From the NCBI GenBank assembly GCA_038531745.1, contig JBCBBJ010000004.1, positions 1 through 64,000 on the forward strand: 64,000 bases of DNA, read 5' to 3'. Each line of letters opens with the position of its first letter. Position 1 is the stretch's first letter. Made by a program: the position numbers and the translations under genes. The stretch is from CALLPQ01 sp038531745. Its GTDB lineage: Bacteria; Pseudomonadota; Alphaproteobacteria; Caulobacterales; Parvularculaceae. This document shows positions 27,185-36,451 of this stretch, piece by piece. Below the pieces are notes generated by a model that was not told the origin of the DNA, ran no database searches, and was given only the letters and a program-made list of their open reading frames with translations.

Positions 27185-28341
27185 AGCGATGCCCCTTGCT
27201 GTTGATCGGTGCTGGATGACAAAGAGCGCCCCACCTGGCCGCGGATCAGGATATCGCGGCCCAGCGTTTCAGTCGCGATGTGATCAAGCCGCAGCGCATC
27301 GCTAAGGCTGCTCGCACCGGCGCCGCCAAACGGGTTTTTACCGCCGCCAATCACCATCGGTGCCAAAAAGGCCCACACTTCATCAATCAGCCCGGCATCA
27401 AAAAAACTGCCTAATAGAGTGCTACCCCCCTCAACCATCACAGTTGTGACGCCCGTGGCGGCAAGATGGTCCAACACAGCATCGAGGTCAGTTCGCCCGT
27501 GCATAGTTGATGGTGTACGGAGGATATCGACGTCCATCGCGCTGAACGCGGCAAGTCTATACGCCGGTGCCCGGTCCGTGGTGGCGAGCAGCGAACGGCC
27601 CGGCCCATGAAAGACCTTTGCCATGGGGGAGGTGCGGGCAGTGCTATCGACGATCACCCGCAATGGATGGCTGGGATGTGCGGGTCCCCGGACGGTCAGG
27701 GCGGGGTTATCGCTTAAAACTGTCCCGGTACCGACAATAATCGCATCGGCAAGTTGGCGCAGATCATGGCTACGCTTGCGTGCTTTGGGCCCGGTGATCC
27801 ATTGGCTGTCGCCGGTGCGCGTGGCGATCTTGCCATCAAGGCTGGCGGCAAATTTAGCAACAATGAAAGGCCGCCCGGTGATAATCTGGTGGCGCCAGGC
27901 GCGGGTTTGCGCCAATGCTTCCGCCTCGCAAACGCCTGTTTCAACAACAATCCCTGCAGCGCGCAGGGTATTGATGCCGCCCGCTGCGGCGGGGTTCGGG
28001 TCTTGCGCCGCGATGACCACCCGGGCGACCCCGGCCTTGATCAGGGCATCCGCGCAGGGCGGTGTCTTGCCGGTATGGTTGCACGGCTCCAGCGTCACAT
28101 AAGCCGCGGCGCCGCGCGCCCGGTCACCCGCCTCGCGCAACGCCTCAATTTCCGCATGGGCCTGACCTTTTTTGTGGTGCCAACGATGACCGCGGTGCCA
28201 GCCCTCGCCGACAATTTGGTTCCCTTGGACAATCACGCAGCCAACCACGGGGTTGGGCGCGGTAAAGCCTGCGCCTCGCCCGGCAAGCGCGAGGGCGCGC
28301 CGCATCATCGTCAGGTCCAGGTCTGTGTGGGCAGTGCCCAT
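27169..28341 (-). CDS. ribD: Bifunctional riboflavin deaminase/reductase
   Basis: RibD deaminates and then reduces the pyrimidine intermediate after GTP ring opening. The 390-residue protein has a CMP/dCMP-deaminase-like zinc domain (HAEIEAL, then EPCNHTGKTPPCADALI) and a C-terminal NADPH reductase domain (FIVAKFAASLDGKIATRTG, VEGGSTLLGSFFDAGL). The ATG at 28341 was chosen because the deaminase domain starts there (MMRRALALAGRGAGFTAPNP); the frame is open to 28452, but that part is leader RNA. The FMN riboswitch lies about 145 nt upstream. Confidence 0.95.
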   Translation of the reverse strand: MGTAHTDLDLTMMRRALALAGRGAGFTAPNPVVGCVIVQGNQIVGEGWHRGHRWHHKKGQAHAEIEALREAGDRARGAAAYVTLEPCNHTGKTPPCADALIKAGVARVVIAAQDPNPAAAGGINTLRAAGIVVETGVCEAEALAQTRAWRHQIITGRPFIVAKFAASLDGKIATRTGDSQWITGPKARKRSHDLRQLADAIIVGTGTVLSDNPALTVRGPAHPSHPLRVIVDSTARTSPMAKVFHGPGRSLLATTDRAPAYRLAAFSAMDVDILRTPSTMHGRTDLDAVLDHLAATGVTTVMVEGGSTLLGSFFDAGLIDEVWAFLAPMVIGGGKNPFGGAGASSLSDALRLDHIATETLGRDILIRGQVGRSLSSSTDQQQGASLCSQA

Positions 28342-28485
28342 ATTTACCCCGATCAAAAATCGTTTCGCGACAACCGCGACACCTTGATCTTGGGGCAAAT
28401 AGGAAGGATATCGCTGGCCAACGACCTGCGATATGCACGAGCATGCTGACACACCAAGGGCGTGACCGGCTTGCGCGCTTCCTGA

Positions 28486-28651
28486 TCTTCTACCATCCGG
28501 ACTATAACCGTCGGCTCTGGGTTCTCACCAGTATCCTGCATCCGGACACCCGTGCTTTACGTGAAAAGCAATGGATGACCTTCCGCTCGCGGGCTCGCAA
28601 AATCGATGTTTGCATCACCGCCGGTGGGGACTTTCACCCCGCCCCGAAGAT
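28486..28651 (-). promoter_or_regulatory. FMN riboswitch (RFN element)
   Basis: On the minus strand the conserved pieces occur in order: TCTTCGGGGCGGGGTGAAAG, TCCCCACCGGCGGTGAT, a variable arm, AGCCCGCGAGCG, GTCCGGATGCAGGATA, CTGGTGAGAACCCAGAGCCG, and ACGGTTATAGTCCGGATG followed by AGAAGA, which closes the outer stem with TCTTC. This is a complete FMN aptamer ahead of ribD. The 145-nt stretch between aptamer and start codon has no obvious T-run terminator, so control may act at translation; that part is inference. Confidence 0.95.
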
Positions 28652-28750
28652 CTATGTGTGGCTCTCGCCAGACTCCAACATAGGCCCGAACGCGCTCTTG
28701 CGCAATATGGCTGCGGCAACCGGGCCTTTCGGGACGTGATTTGGTAGTGT

Positions 28751-29146
28751 TCACCGCATCAGGATATGGCGTGCCAGGGCAGCTCGATCCTCAGCTATAG
28801 CGGGGTTTTTGGGTTGATCGCGGGTATTCCTGCTGGCTTCGCGTGCGGAACGATCCGGGTCAGACCGCCGCAACTGGCGCGCTAACCATGCCGGTAAACG
28901 CGCCGTCGCCCGGTCGAGCAAGCGGTCGAGCCAGCTCCAGCGTCGCCGCCAAAACCGCACGAGACCCGGCACCGCAATGGCCAATAACGTAAAACTCACC
29001 ACGATCAGAAAAAGCCCGAACGGGATGGGCGTAATCATGGTGACGATCCCCACCACAAAGAGGAGGAGCGCCAGCACCACCAATAAAACCCTGACCAACA
29101 ATCCCACCGGCCGCCAAGCCCCCGCGAAAAACCTAAACTCCCGCAA
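28751..29146 (-). CDS. Small two-helix membrane protein, possibly PGPGW-like
   Basis: The 131-residue product has two hydrophobic segments close together (about 12-38 and 42-64) joined by a short turn TPIPFGLFLIV. A strongly basic stretch (RFWRRRWSWLDRLLDRATAR) and a charged tail follow. The layout resembles the small putative transmembrane proteins of the PGPGW type; function is unknown. The only in-frame start before the first helix is TTG at 29146, with GTG codons inside as alternatives; an in-frame TAA lies two codons upstream. It is upstream of the FMN riboswitch. Confidence 0.5.
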   Translation of the reverse strand: MREFRFFAGAWRPVGLLVRVLLVVLALLLFVVGIVTMITPIPFGLFLIVVSFTLLAIAVPGLVRFWRRRWSWLDRLLDRATARLPAWLARQLRRSDPDRSAREASRNTRDQPKNPAIAEDRAALARHILMR

Positions 29147-29191
29147 AAGTTAGCATGGGCGCACGGGCGGGGCCAGCGACAGCGCGCGCGG

Positions 29192-29398
29192 TTACCTCTT
29201 TGCTTTTTCCTCCGCGAGGATCGAGGCAATCAGCGCGTCAAGGTCAGCCGTACCGGCTACCTGATCACGTACTCGTTGGCGCACATGGTGGGGCAATTGA
29301 TCGGGGGGAATATCTCCGGCCGACTTTACCGTATCACGGATCACTGCCTTAACTGCCGCTTCACGGTCTGGTGTCCACTCTGTTGTTTTGGTCATCAT
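29192..29398 (-). CDS. Small conserved-looking cytoplasmic protein downstream of clpB
   Basis: A 68-codon gene begins ATG after GAAAGGACGCCA, 16 bp past the clpB stop on the same strand. The product is helical and charged (TPDREAAVKAVIRDTVKSAG, DLDALIASILAEEKAKR). I do not recognise a family. The good ribosome-binding site and its spacing from clpB argue that it is a real gene in the clpB transcript. Confidence 0.6.
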   Translation of the reverse strand: MMTKTTEWTPDREAAVKAVIRDTVKSAGDIPPDQLPHHVRQRVRDQVAGTADLDALIASILAEEKAKR

Positions 29399-29414
29399 TG
29401 GCGTCCTTTCGCGG

Positions 29415-32069
29415 CTAATTTAACAAGGCGCCCGCCGGGGGTTGATCCGTTGGCGTCTCAAATACCGGTGCCGTGCTGGCGGCCTTTCCATCGATCAATA
29501 GGCCCTTTTCATTGGCCGAAATGGTCAGTGTCGCCCCATCGGCAAGATCACCGCGCAGGATCATATCGGCCAGCGGATCCTGAAGGTTTTTCTGGATCAC
29601 CCGTTTGAGGGGCCGCGCCCCATAAACCGGGTCATACCCCGCATCACCCAGCCAGGTTTTTGCGTTCTCATCAAGGGTAATGGTGATCTTACGATCAGAC
29701 AAAAGCCTTTGCAGATAAGCGGTCTGGATATCCACAATCGCATTCATCTGTTCACGGCCTAATCGATGGAACAAAATGGTTTCATCAAGGCGATTGAGAA
29801 ACTCCGGGCGGAAATGGGCCTGCACGGCGGCCATGACCTGTGGACGGACCACATCAACCGATTGACCATCGGGTTGATTGGCCAAATGTTCCGCCCCCAG
29901 ATTAGAGGTGAGGATAATCAGCGTATTCTTGAAATCCACCGTCCGCCCCTGACCATCGGTCAGACGACCATCGTCGAGCACCTGGAGCAACACGTTGAAA
30001 ACATCAGGGTGCGCCTTTTCCACCTCATCAAACAGGATCACCTGATAGGGGCGCCGGCGTATCTGTTCGGTTAGAACGCCGCCTTCCTCATAGCCCACAT
30101 AGCCGGGCGGCGCGCCGATCAAGCGGGCAACGGCGTGTTTTTCCATATATTCAGACATGTCTATCCGCGCGATGGCCGTTTCGTCGTCAAACAGGAAATT
30201 GGCCAGCGCCTTGGTCAATTCGGTTTTGCCCACACCGGTTGGCCCCAAAAACAAAAAAGAGCCCATGGGCCGGTTTGGATCCTGCAGGCCGGCGCGCGCC
30301 CGCCGTACCGCGGCGGAAACGGCATGGACAGCCTCGCCCTGTCCCACAACCCGGCCCGCCAAATGCGATTCCATGGAGAGGAGTTTTTCGCGTTCGCCCT
30401 CCAACATCTTGTCCACGGGGATACCGGTCCAGCGGGAGACAACACTGGCGATGGCTTCATTATCAACCACCTCCTGGACAAGTGCATCAACAGGGGCATC
30501 GGCGCCGCCCAATTCTTCTTTTTCGCTTAAGGCCGCCTCCAGCTTGGGGATCTCGCCATATTTTAGCTCCGAGGCTTTGGCGAGATCGCCGCGCCGCTCG
30601 GCCTCCGCCAGGGCCTGTCGGGCCTGATCCAGCTGTTCTTTTACTTTGGTTGACGAGGCAAGGCTCTCTTTTTCCGCACGCCATCTGGCCGTGAGGTCGG
30701 CGGAGCGTTGTTCCAAATCAGAAAGCTCCGTATCCAGCGCGTCCAGGCGGTCTTTCGACGCCTTATCATCTTCTTTCTTCAGGGCTTCGCGTTCGATTTT
30801 CAGTTGGATAATCCGCCGGTCAAGCTCGTCCAGCGCTTCTGGTTTGGAATCCACACTCATGCGCAAGCGTGATGCTGCCTCATCAACGAGATCAATGGCT
30901 TTATCGGGCAAAAACCTGTCGGTAATATAGCGGTTTGATAGCGTCGCCGCCGCCACAATGGCGCTATCGGATACCCGCACCCCATGGTGAAGTTCGTATT
31001 TTTCTTTCAGGCCGCGCAGGATTGAAATCGTATCTTCAACCGTCGGTTCACTGACGAAAACAGCCTGGAACCGGCGGGCAAGGGCGGCGTCTTTTTCCAC
31101 ATGCTGGCGATATTCGTTGAGTGTTGTGGCACCGATACAATGCAATTCACCGCGCGCGAGCGCCGGTTTCAACAGGTTCGATGCATCCATAGCACCGTCG
31201 GCCTTTCCAGCGCCAACGATGGTATGCATCTCGTCAATGAACAGAACAATTTCGCCATTGGCGCTGGTCACCTCCTGAAGGACGGCCTTGAGCCGCTCTT
31301 CAAACTCCCCGCGATATTTTGCACCTGCAATCAAAGCGCCCATGTCGAGCGCCATTAGTCTTTTATCGCGCAAGCTTTCCGGCACATCGCCATTGACGAT
31401 CCGCAAGGCCATACCCTCGGCAATGGCGGTTTTACCAACGCCCGGTTCCCCAATCAAAACGGGATTGTTCTTGGTACGGCGCGATAGAACCTGCATGGTG
31501 CGGCGGATTTCTTCATCGCGGCCAATGACCGGGTCAAGCCGACCATCACGGGCATCGGCGGTCAGGTCGCGGGCATAGCGCTTTAGCGCATCATAGGCTT
31601 GCTCGGCCCCGGCGCTGTCGGCGGTGCGGCCTTTGCGGATATCATTGATGGCCGCATTAAGCTTAACGGCGGTCAAGCCCGCGTCTTTCAGAATGCCATG
31701 GCTTTTCGCGCTGGCCTCAACCGTCAGGGCAAGGAGTAAACGCTCAACAGTGATAAAACTATCGCCCGCTTTTTTTGCCAGCTCTTCGGCGGTGGTAAAA
31801 ACCTTCCCCAATTGTTGCGCGAGGTAAATCTGGCCGGACCCGCCTTCAACCTTTGGCAATTGGTCGAGGGCGTCATTGACCTTTGACAGGGCGAGGCCGG
31901 GCTGGGCATCTGCAGCCCGCATCAAATTGGCCGCCAGGCCCTCCTCATCATCGAGAAGCGCCTTGAGCACATGTTCTGGGGTGAACTGTTGGTGGCTATC
32001 GCGCATGGCAATGGCTTGCGCGGCCTGGATCAGACCGCGTGCGCGATCCGTATAATTTTCAAATTGCAT
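29415..32069 (-). CDS. clpB: ATP-dependent disaggregase ClpB
   Basis: ClpB is a hexameric AAA+ unfoldase that rescues aggregated protein with DnaK. The 884-residue protein has the N-domain (RARGLIQAAQ, QQFTPEHVLKALL), NBD1 with Walker A GEPGVGKTAIAEG and Walker B VLFIDEMHTIVGAG, the long middle coiled coil (about 410-530), and NBD2 with GPTGVGKTELTKAL and VILFDEVEKAHPD. The ATG at 32069 (MQFENYTDRARG) was chosen; the frame extends to 32162, but that part overlaps the sigma-32 promoter. Heat-shock control is read directly from that promoter. Confidence 0.97.
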   Translation of the reverse strand: MQFENYTDRARGLIQAAQAIAMRDSHQQFTPEHVLKALLDDEEGLAANLMRAADAQPGLALSKVNDALDQLPKVEGGSGQIYLAQQLGKVFTTAEELAKKAGDSFITVERLLLALTVEASAKSHGILKDAGLTAVKLNAAINDIRKGRTADSAGAEQAYDALKRYARDLTADARDGRLDPVIGRDEEIRRTMQVLSRRTKNNPVLIGEPGVGKTAIAEGMALRIVNGDVPESLRDKRLMALDMGALIAGAKYRGEFEERLKAVLQEVTSANGEIVLFIDEMHTIVGAGKADGAMDASNLLKPALARGELHCIGATTLNEYRQHVEKDAALARRFQAVFVSEPTVEDTISILRGLKEKYELHHGVRVSDSAIVAAATLSNRYITDRFLPDKAIDLVDEAASRLRMSVDSKPEALDELDRRIIQLKIEREALKKEDDKASKDRLDALDTELSDLEQRSADLTARWRAEKESLASSTKVKEQLDQARQALAEAERRGDLAKASELKYGEIPKLEAALSEKEELGGADAPVDALVQEVVDNEAIASVVSRWTGIPVDKMLEGEREKLLSMESHLAGRVVGQGEAVHAVSAAVRRARAGLQDPNRPMGSFLFLGPTGVGKTELTKALANFLFDDETAIARIDMSEYMEKHAVARLIGAPPGYVGYEEGGVLTEQIRRRPYQVILFDEVEKAHPDVFNVLLQVLDDGRLTDGQGRTVDFKNTLIILTSNLGAEHLANQPDGQSVDVVRPQVMAAVQAHFRPEFLNRLDETILFHRLGREQMNAIVDIQTAYLQRLLSDRKITITLDENAKTWLGDAGYDPVYGARPLKRVIQKNLQDPLADMILRGDLADGATLTISANEKGLLIDGKAASTAPVFETPTDQPPAGALLN

Positions 32070-32135
32070 GGTTCGACCTCTGGGTGAGCATCTATGGACA
32101 AAAGCACCCCGAAACCGGCGATGCTTCATCCATGG

Positions 32136-32163
32136 AAATGGGGTTTTTGCCCCCAAATTCAAG
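32136..32163 (-). promoter_or_regulatory. Sigma-32 (heat-shock) promoter of clpB
   Basis: On the minus strand CTTGAA (32158-32163) is followed after 14 bases by CCCCATTT (32136-32143). This matches the RpoH consensus CTTGAA-N13-17-CCCCATnT in every core position. Transcription would begin near 32128, leaving an untranslated leader of about 60 nt before the clpB ATG. Confidence 0.9.
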
Positions 32164-32298
32164 GTCGAGATTGTGTTGGTTGGCGTCAGGTGATGATGAC
32201 GTAAGGCCCCAGACCACCTTCATCTTTTACTGGGCAGGATTTAAGAGCCCAACCGAAAAGTCTATTTTCGTCGTCTGCAAACGCGTTTTTCTGCGCTT

Positions 32299-32352
32299 CC
32301 GGTGCTCGCATACATATGTACGCTGCGCTCCGGTTCTCAAAAAAATTTTTTG
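32299..32352. repeat. Imperfect inverted repeat followed by an A/T palindrome
   Basis: An imperfect palindrome spans 32299-32333 (ends CCGG and CCGG, core GCATACATATGTACGC). It is followed at once by a palindrome of seven A and six T (TCAAAAAAATTTTTTGA, 32337-32353). It lies just past the stop of the DUF4167 gene and upstream of the clpB promoter. A terminator for the DUF4167 transcript is possible, but the order of stem and T-run is not classic. Confidence 0.45.
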
Positions 32353-32381
32353 AAAGACGAAACCGATTTTTCCGTTAGACT

Positions 32382-32966
32382 CTAAGCGTCGGCGCTTTCG
32401 CTGGCTGTGACCCGTTTTCTCCGTGTGCGGCGTACCGGTTTTTTGGGTTGTTCGGCTTCTGCCGCTGCCTCCTTAATTTCCGGCTGCTCGCTATCGGCCT
32501 GGTCGGGTGCTGGTGCCTCGTCGCTTGCCGGGCTTGCGCTTTCCGGGCTCTCGGCTTCCGGGGCCGCTCGGCGCCGTCGTTTGGTGTCGCGTTGATCATC
32601 GCGCTGACGGTTGGCATTGAGCGGACTGTTCTCGTCACGGCCCGCCTCACTATTGTCACGCGCGTCGGTCCGGTCTTCGCCATCGGGTTGCTCGCCATTG
32701 GTGTTGGCGGCGTTCGCATTCGGGTTTTGGGTCTGCGCGTTCTGGGGTTGCATCGATTTGATTAATCGAAAGTAATGCTCCGCGTGTTGAAGGTAGCTTT
32801 CTGCCTTCACACGGTCGCCAGCGGAGGATGCATCGCGCGCGAGCGTCTGATATTTGTCATAAATCTGATTCGCGGTGCCCCGAATACGCACATCCGGCCC
32901 ATTGGAATCGAGTGCCCGGTTAACGTTCATCCCCTGGCGGCGACGTTGATTACGCCCTCGTTTCAT
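32382..32966 (-). CDS. DUF4167 protein
   Basis: The 194-residue protein begins with a basic stretch (MKRGRNQRRRQG) and the DUF4167 core (RALDSNGPDVRIRGTANQIY, then YDKYQTLARDAS and AESYLQHAEHYFRLI). A long disordered Asn/Ala/Glu-rich region follows, ending in a basic tail (KPVRRTRRKRV). The family is almost confined to alphaproteobacteria and often sits after prmC, as here. The basic, disordered character suggests RNA or DNA binding, but no function is established. A 233-bp gap separates it from prmC, so it may have its own promoter. Confidence 0.9.
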   Translation of the reverse strand: MKRGRNQRRRQGMNVNRALDSNGPDVRIRGTANQIYDKYQTLARDASSAGDRVKAESYLQHAEHYFRLIKSMQPQNAQTQNPNANAANTNGEQPDGEDRTDARDNSEAGRDENSPLNANRQRDDQRDTKRRRRAAPEAESPESASPASDEAPAPDQADSEQPEIKEAAAEAEQPKKPVRRTRRKRVTASESADA

Positions 32967-33199
32967 GTGTAATCCTGTTTGTTTTTTGCCGTTTGTCCTG
33001 CGGCGCGTTTATGGCTCAGATGGAGTAATGGGATCCATCGCACGGCGATGGCTGTCTCTGTGCAGGGTTTATGCGGAACACTTTCGCGTACTGCCAATCC
33101 ACTGGTGAGAGGAAATATAACGCCTACCCAAGGTCGCTATCTCTAAACAATAGGGGCAAACGGGCCCAAAGCAAAGCTTTTTTTCCAGCCCGAATTTTA

Positions 33200-34045
33200 T
33201 CAGCGTTTAGCTTTGTCGATGACCAGCGCCCGGGGCTGACCTGCCAAATCCGGGACAATCGAACACTGTGCCGTCGGAAATTGCGCCTGCGCTTCATCCA
33301 TCAGGAACCCAGCCTGACCATCTCCGATCTCCAGAACAAAAAGGCCCTGCGGACATAGGGCGCGATCAGCCACGGCGAGCAGATGGCGATAATCAGCCCG
33401 GCCATCCTCTTCGCTAAAAAGGGCGATTGCCGGCTCAAAATCACGCACATCAACGGGCAGGCCCGATTGTTCATCGGGGGCAATATAAGGCGGATTACTG
33501 ACGATAACATCGAAGCGTCGACCCACAGCCTGCAGCCAGGAGCCATTGATGATCTGTGTACGACTGGAAAACCCAAGCCGTTGCATGTTGCGCGCAGCGA
33601 TGCGTGCTGCGCCATGGGAGCGGTCAACACCGAGACCAATGGCACCGGTAAACACTCCCATCAAAGCACCCAGTAGACAGCCCGACCCCGTACCAAGGTC
33701 GAGAACATACCGCGCATCTGCTCGCCGTGCAGTGATGGCCGAGACCAGCGTTTCGCTATCGGCGCGCGGGATCAACACATCGGGTGTCACCACATAGGAT
33801 TGACCCCAGAATTCCTTGGTGCCCACAAGATAGGCAATCGGCTCACCATTAGCCCGCCGGGTGATCAACGCTTTGTACTGATCATTGATAACATCGGGGA
33901 GGGGCGCCGCCCCCTGGGCAATCATTTCGCCATGGTCAAACCCTGTCACTTGCTGGCAAAGGATTCGCGCATCAAGAAGCGGCGTCGAGCTTTGGCTTAA
34001 CTGCGCCGCGGCTGCGCGCACGGCCCCGTCAAGGGTGACGGGCAT
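33200..34045 (-). CDS. prmC: Release-factor glutamine methyltransferase
   Basis: PrmC methylates the glutamine of the GGQ motif in release factors. The 281-residue protein has a helical N-terminal domain and a Rossmann methyltransferase domain with VLDLGTGSGCLLGALM (SAM binding) and the catalytic NPPY in IVSNPPYIAPDE. Its ATG follows directly on the prfA stop codon, so the enzyme and its substrate are translationally coupled. Confidence 0.95.
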   Translation of the reverse strand: MPVTLDGAVRAAAAQLSQSSTPLLDARILCQQVTGFDHGEMIAQGAAPLPDVINDQYKALITRRANGEPIAYLVGTKEFWGQSYVVTPDVLIPRADSETLVSAITARRADARYVLDLGTGSGCLLGALMGVFTGAIGLGVDRSHGAARIAARNMQRLGFSSRTQIINGSWLQAVGRRFDVIVSNPPYIAPDEQSGLPVDVRDFEPAIALFSEEDGRADYRHLLAVADRALCPQGLFVLEIGDGQAGFLMDEAQAQFPTAQCSIVPDLAGQPRALVIDKAKR

Positions 34046-35119
34046 TTAGGCGTCAGCCTCAATCATCGCCAACCGGTCAATCCGGTCTTGTTGCATCAAG
34101 GCCTCGATAACCTCGCCCAGGCCATCACCGGCAACAATCTCATCCAGTTTATACAAGGTAAGATTGATCCGGTGGTCGCTCACCCGGCTTTGGGGGAAAT
34201 TATAGGTCCGTATACGTTCGGATCGATCGCCAGAACCCACCATGCCGCGTCGCTCCTGTGCGCGTTCTGCATCAACCCGGGCGCGCTCTTGATCATACAA
34301 TCGGGCGCGCAGGACTTTCATGGCCTTGGCGCGGTTTTTATGCTGCGATTTTTCATCTTGCTGGATGACAATCGTGCCGGTGGGAATATGGGTGATGCGC
34401 ACCGCGCTATCGGTTGTGTTAACTGATTGTCCGCCGGGCCCCGACGCGCGGAACACATCAACGCGCAAATCCGTGTCGGCAATCTCGATATCGACTTCTT
34501 CAGGCTCAGGCAGAACGGCAACCGTGGCGGCGGAGGTATGGACACGGCCTTGGGTTTCGGTTTCGGGAACCCGTTGGACGCGGTGAACGCCGGCCTCGAA
34601 TTTCATCTTCGCAAAAACACTCTGTCCACTGATGTTTGCTTGAATCTCCTTATATCCGCCCACCTCGGATTCCGACATGGTCAGGACCTCAACCTTCCAG
34701 CCTTCCAACTGGGCAAAACGCTGATACATGCGGAAAAGATCACCGGCAAAAAGCGCCGCCTCATCTCCGCCGGTACCGGCGCGCACTTCAACGATAACGG
34801 AGGAATCATCGGCCTTGTCTTTGGGCAGTAATAAAAATTGCAACTCTTCCTGCAGGCCGGGTTCGCTTTGTTTGTGCTCCTCAAGCTCGGCGGCGGCCAT
34901 CTCGGCCATCTCAGCATCGTCGCTTTCGGCCAGTTCTGTCAGGTCCGCAATCTGTTGGCGTACGTCCGAAAGAGCCCGCGCTTTTTCCACAACAGGTCTT
35001 AACTCGCCATGCTCTTTGGAAAGACGCACAATCTCCTCGCCATCGCTGGCGGTAGACATGGAGGCTTCCAGCGCCTCAAATCGCGCGATCAGCGCATCCA
35101 GTTTTTGTTGGTCGATCAT
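34046..35119 (-). CDS. prfA: Peptide chain release factor 1
   Basis: RF1 terminates translation at UAA and UAG. The 357-residue protein shows the GGQ loop (ASGPGGQSVNTTDSAVRITH), the preceding VEVRAGTGGDEAALFAGDL, and VHRVQRVPETETQGRVHTSA in domain 2/3. Length and order are standard. It lies 58 bp after ispG; hisS, which often lies between these genes in other alphaproteobacteria, is absent here. Confidence 0.96.
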   Translation of the reverse strand: MIDQQKLDALIARFEALEASMSTASDGEEIVRLSKEHGELRPVVEKARALSDVRQQIADLTELAESDDAEMAEMAAAELEEHKQSEPGLQEELQFLLLPKDKADDSSVIVEVRAGTGGDEAALFAGDLFRMYQRFAQLEGWKVEVLTMSESEVGGYKEIQANISGQSVFAKMKFEAGVHRVQRVPETETQGRVHTSAATVAVLPEPEEVDIEIADTDLRVDVFRASGPGGQSVNTTDSAVRITHIPTGTIVIQQDEKSQHKNRAKAMKVLRARLYDQERARVDAERAQERRGMVGSGDRSERIRTYNFPQSRVSDHRINLTLYKLDEIVAGDGLGEVIEALMQQDRIDRLAMIEADA

Positions 35120-35177
35120 CAGTCGCTCAAGGCGTTCGGGAATTATTCAGAGGTTCAGTCACGGAAGGCAGGAAGTA

Positions 35178-36308
35178 TTACTCCGCCGCCACCACGGCTG
35201 TTTCTTTTTCGGCTTCGATTTCGGCAGCACGCTCTTCGACGAGCCCGACAAGGTGATCAACCAATTTGTCGTTATCGATGCGGTGATCCACGTCACCGCC
35301 AATATAGACCATGCCGTGCTCTTTGCCTGCGCCGCCGCCGGTAAAGCCGATATCGGTTTCGCGTGCTTCACCCGGGCCGTTCACCACACATCCGATCACG
35401 GATAAACTCATGGGTGTTGTAATATGGGCAAGGCGCTCTTCGAGTTTTTCCACCGTATCGATGACGTTAAAGCCTTGCCGTGCGCAAGAAGGACAGGAGA
35501 TCACATTCACGCCGCGGTGGCGCAGGTTCAAACTCTTCAGAATATCAAAGCCGACTTTGACCTCTTCGACGGGGTCAGCGGAGAGTGAAACACGGATCGT
35601 ATCGCCAATGCCGGCCCACAATAGATTGCCAAGGCCGATTGACGTTTTGATGGAGCCAATGCGCGCCCCGCCAGCTTCCGTCACGCCCAGATGCAAGGGA
35701 CAATCGATTGCTTCGGCAAGGGCATGGTAAGCGGCAACGGTGAGAAAAACATCTGACGCTTTCACGGAGATTTTGAACTCGTGAAAGTCATTGTCCTGAA
35801 GAATTTTTGCATGGTCGAGCGCGCTTTCCACCATGGCCTCGGGGCAGGGCTCGCCATATTTTTCCAGCAAGTCTTTTTCCAGCGAGCCGCCATTAACGCC
35901 AATACGCATGGAGCAGCCATGGTCTTTGGCCGCTTTGATAACCTCTTTGACGCGCTCTTCAGACCCGATATTGCCCGGATTAATCCGCAGGCAGGCCGCG
36001 CCATTCTGGGCTGCCTCAATGCCGCGTTTGTAGTGAAAGTGAATGTCGGCAACCACGGGGATGGGCGACGCTTTACAAATCTCCTTCATTGCAGCGGTGG
36101 AGTCCACGTCTGGGCAGGAGACCCGCACAATATCTGCACCCGCCTCGGCCACCTCATTGATCTGGCGAATGGTTGCCTGGGCGTCGCTGGTGAGCGTGTT
36201 GGTCATGGTTTGTACCGCAATGGGCGCATCGCCGCCCACTGGCACCGCGCCGACCATGATTTTGCGGCTTTGTCGGCGTTCAATATCGCGCCACGGACGG
36301 ATAGACAT
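35178..36308 (-). CDS. ispG: 4-hydroxy-3-methylbut-2-enyl diphosphate synthase
   Basis: IspG catalyses the penultimate step of the MEP isoprenoid pathway with a [4Fe-4S] cluster. The 376-residue protein has the TIM-barrel part (VGGDAPIAVQTMTNT, CLRINPGNIGSEERV) and cluster cysteines in ISCPSCARQGFN and VIGCVVNGPGEARETDIG. The ATG at 36308 (MSIRPWRDIERRQSRK) begins the conserved N-terminus; the open frame to 36443 looks non-coding. It is downstream of the RodZ-like gene on the same strand, the usual rodZ-ispG order. Confidence 0.95.
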   Translation of the reverse strand: MSIRPWRDIERRQSRKIMVGAVPVGGDAPIAVQTMTNTLTSDAQATIRQINEVAEAGADIVRVSCPDVDSTAAMKEICKASPIPVVADIHFHYKRGIEAAQNGAACLRINPGNIGSEERVKEVIKAAKDHGCSMRIGVNGGSLEKDLLEKYGEPCPEAMVESALDHAKILQDNDFHEFKISVKASDVFLTVAAYHALAEAIDCPLHLGVTEAGGARIGSIKTSIGLGNLLWAGIGDTIRVSLSADPVEEVKVGFDILKSLNLRHRGVNVISCPSCARQGFNVIDTVEKLEERLAHITTPMSLSVIGCVVNGPGEARETDIGFTGGGAGKEHGMVYIGGDVDHRIDNDKLVDHLVGLVEERAAEIEAEKETAVVAAE

Positions 36309-36451
36309 GGGCCAGCGTCTCCAGATGCCAAGGGGTGGGCGTGAATGTGCACGCCGCTGCAGCGTCACCTTGTCCGGCTGGCCCGGCTTGTCAAGGGGAG
36401 AACCGGGGCCGGCTGCTGCGGCGGCACGCAGGCGCCCCGACACGCCTTGGC

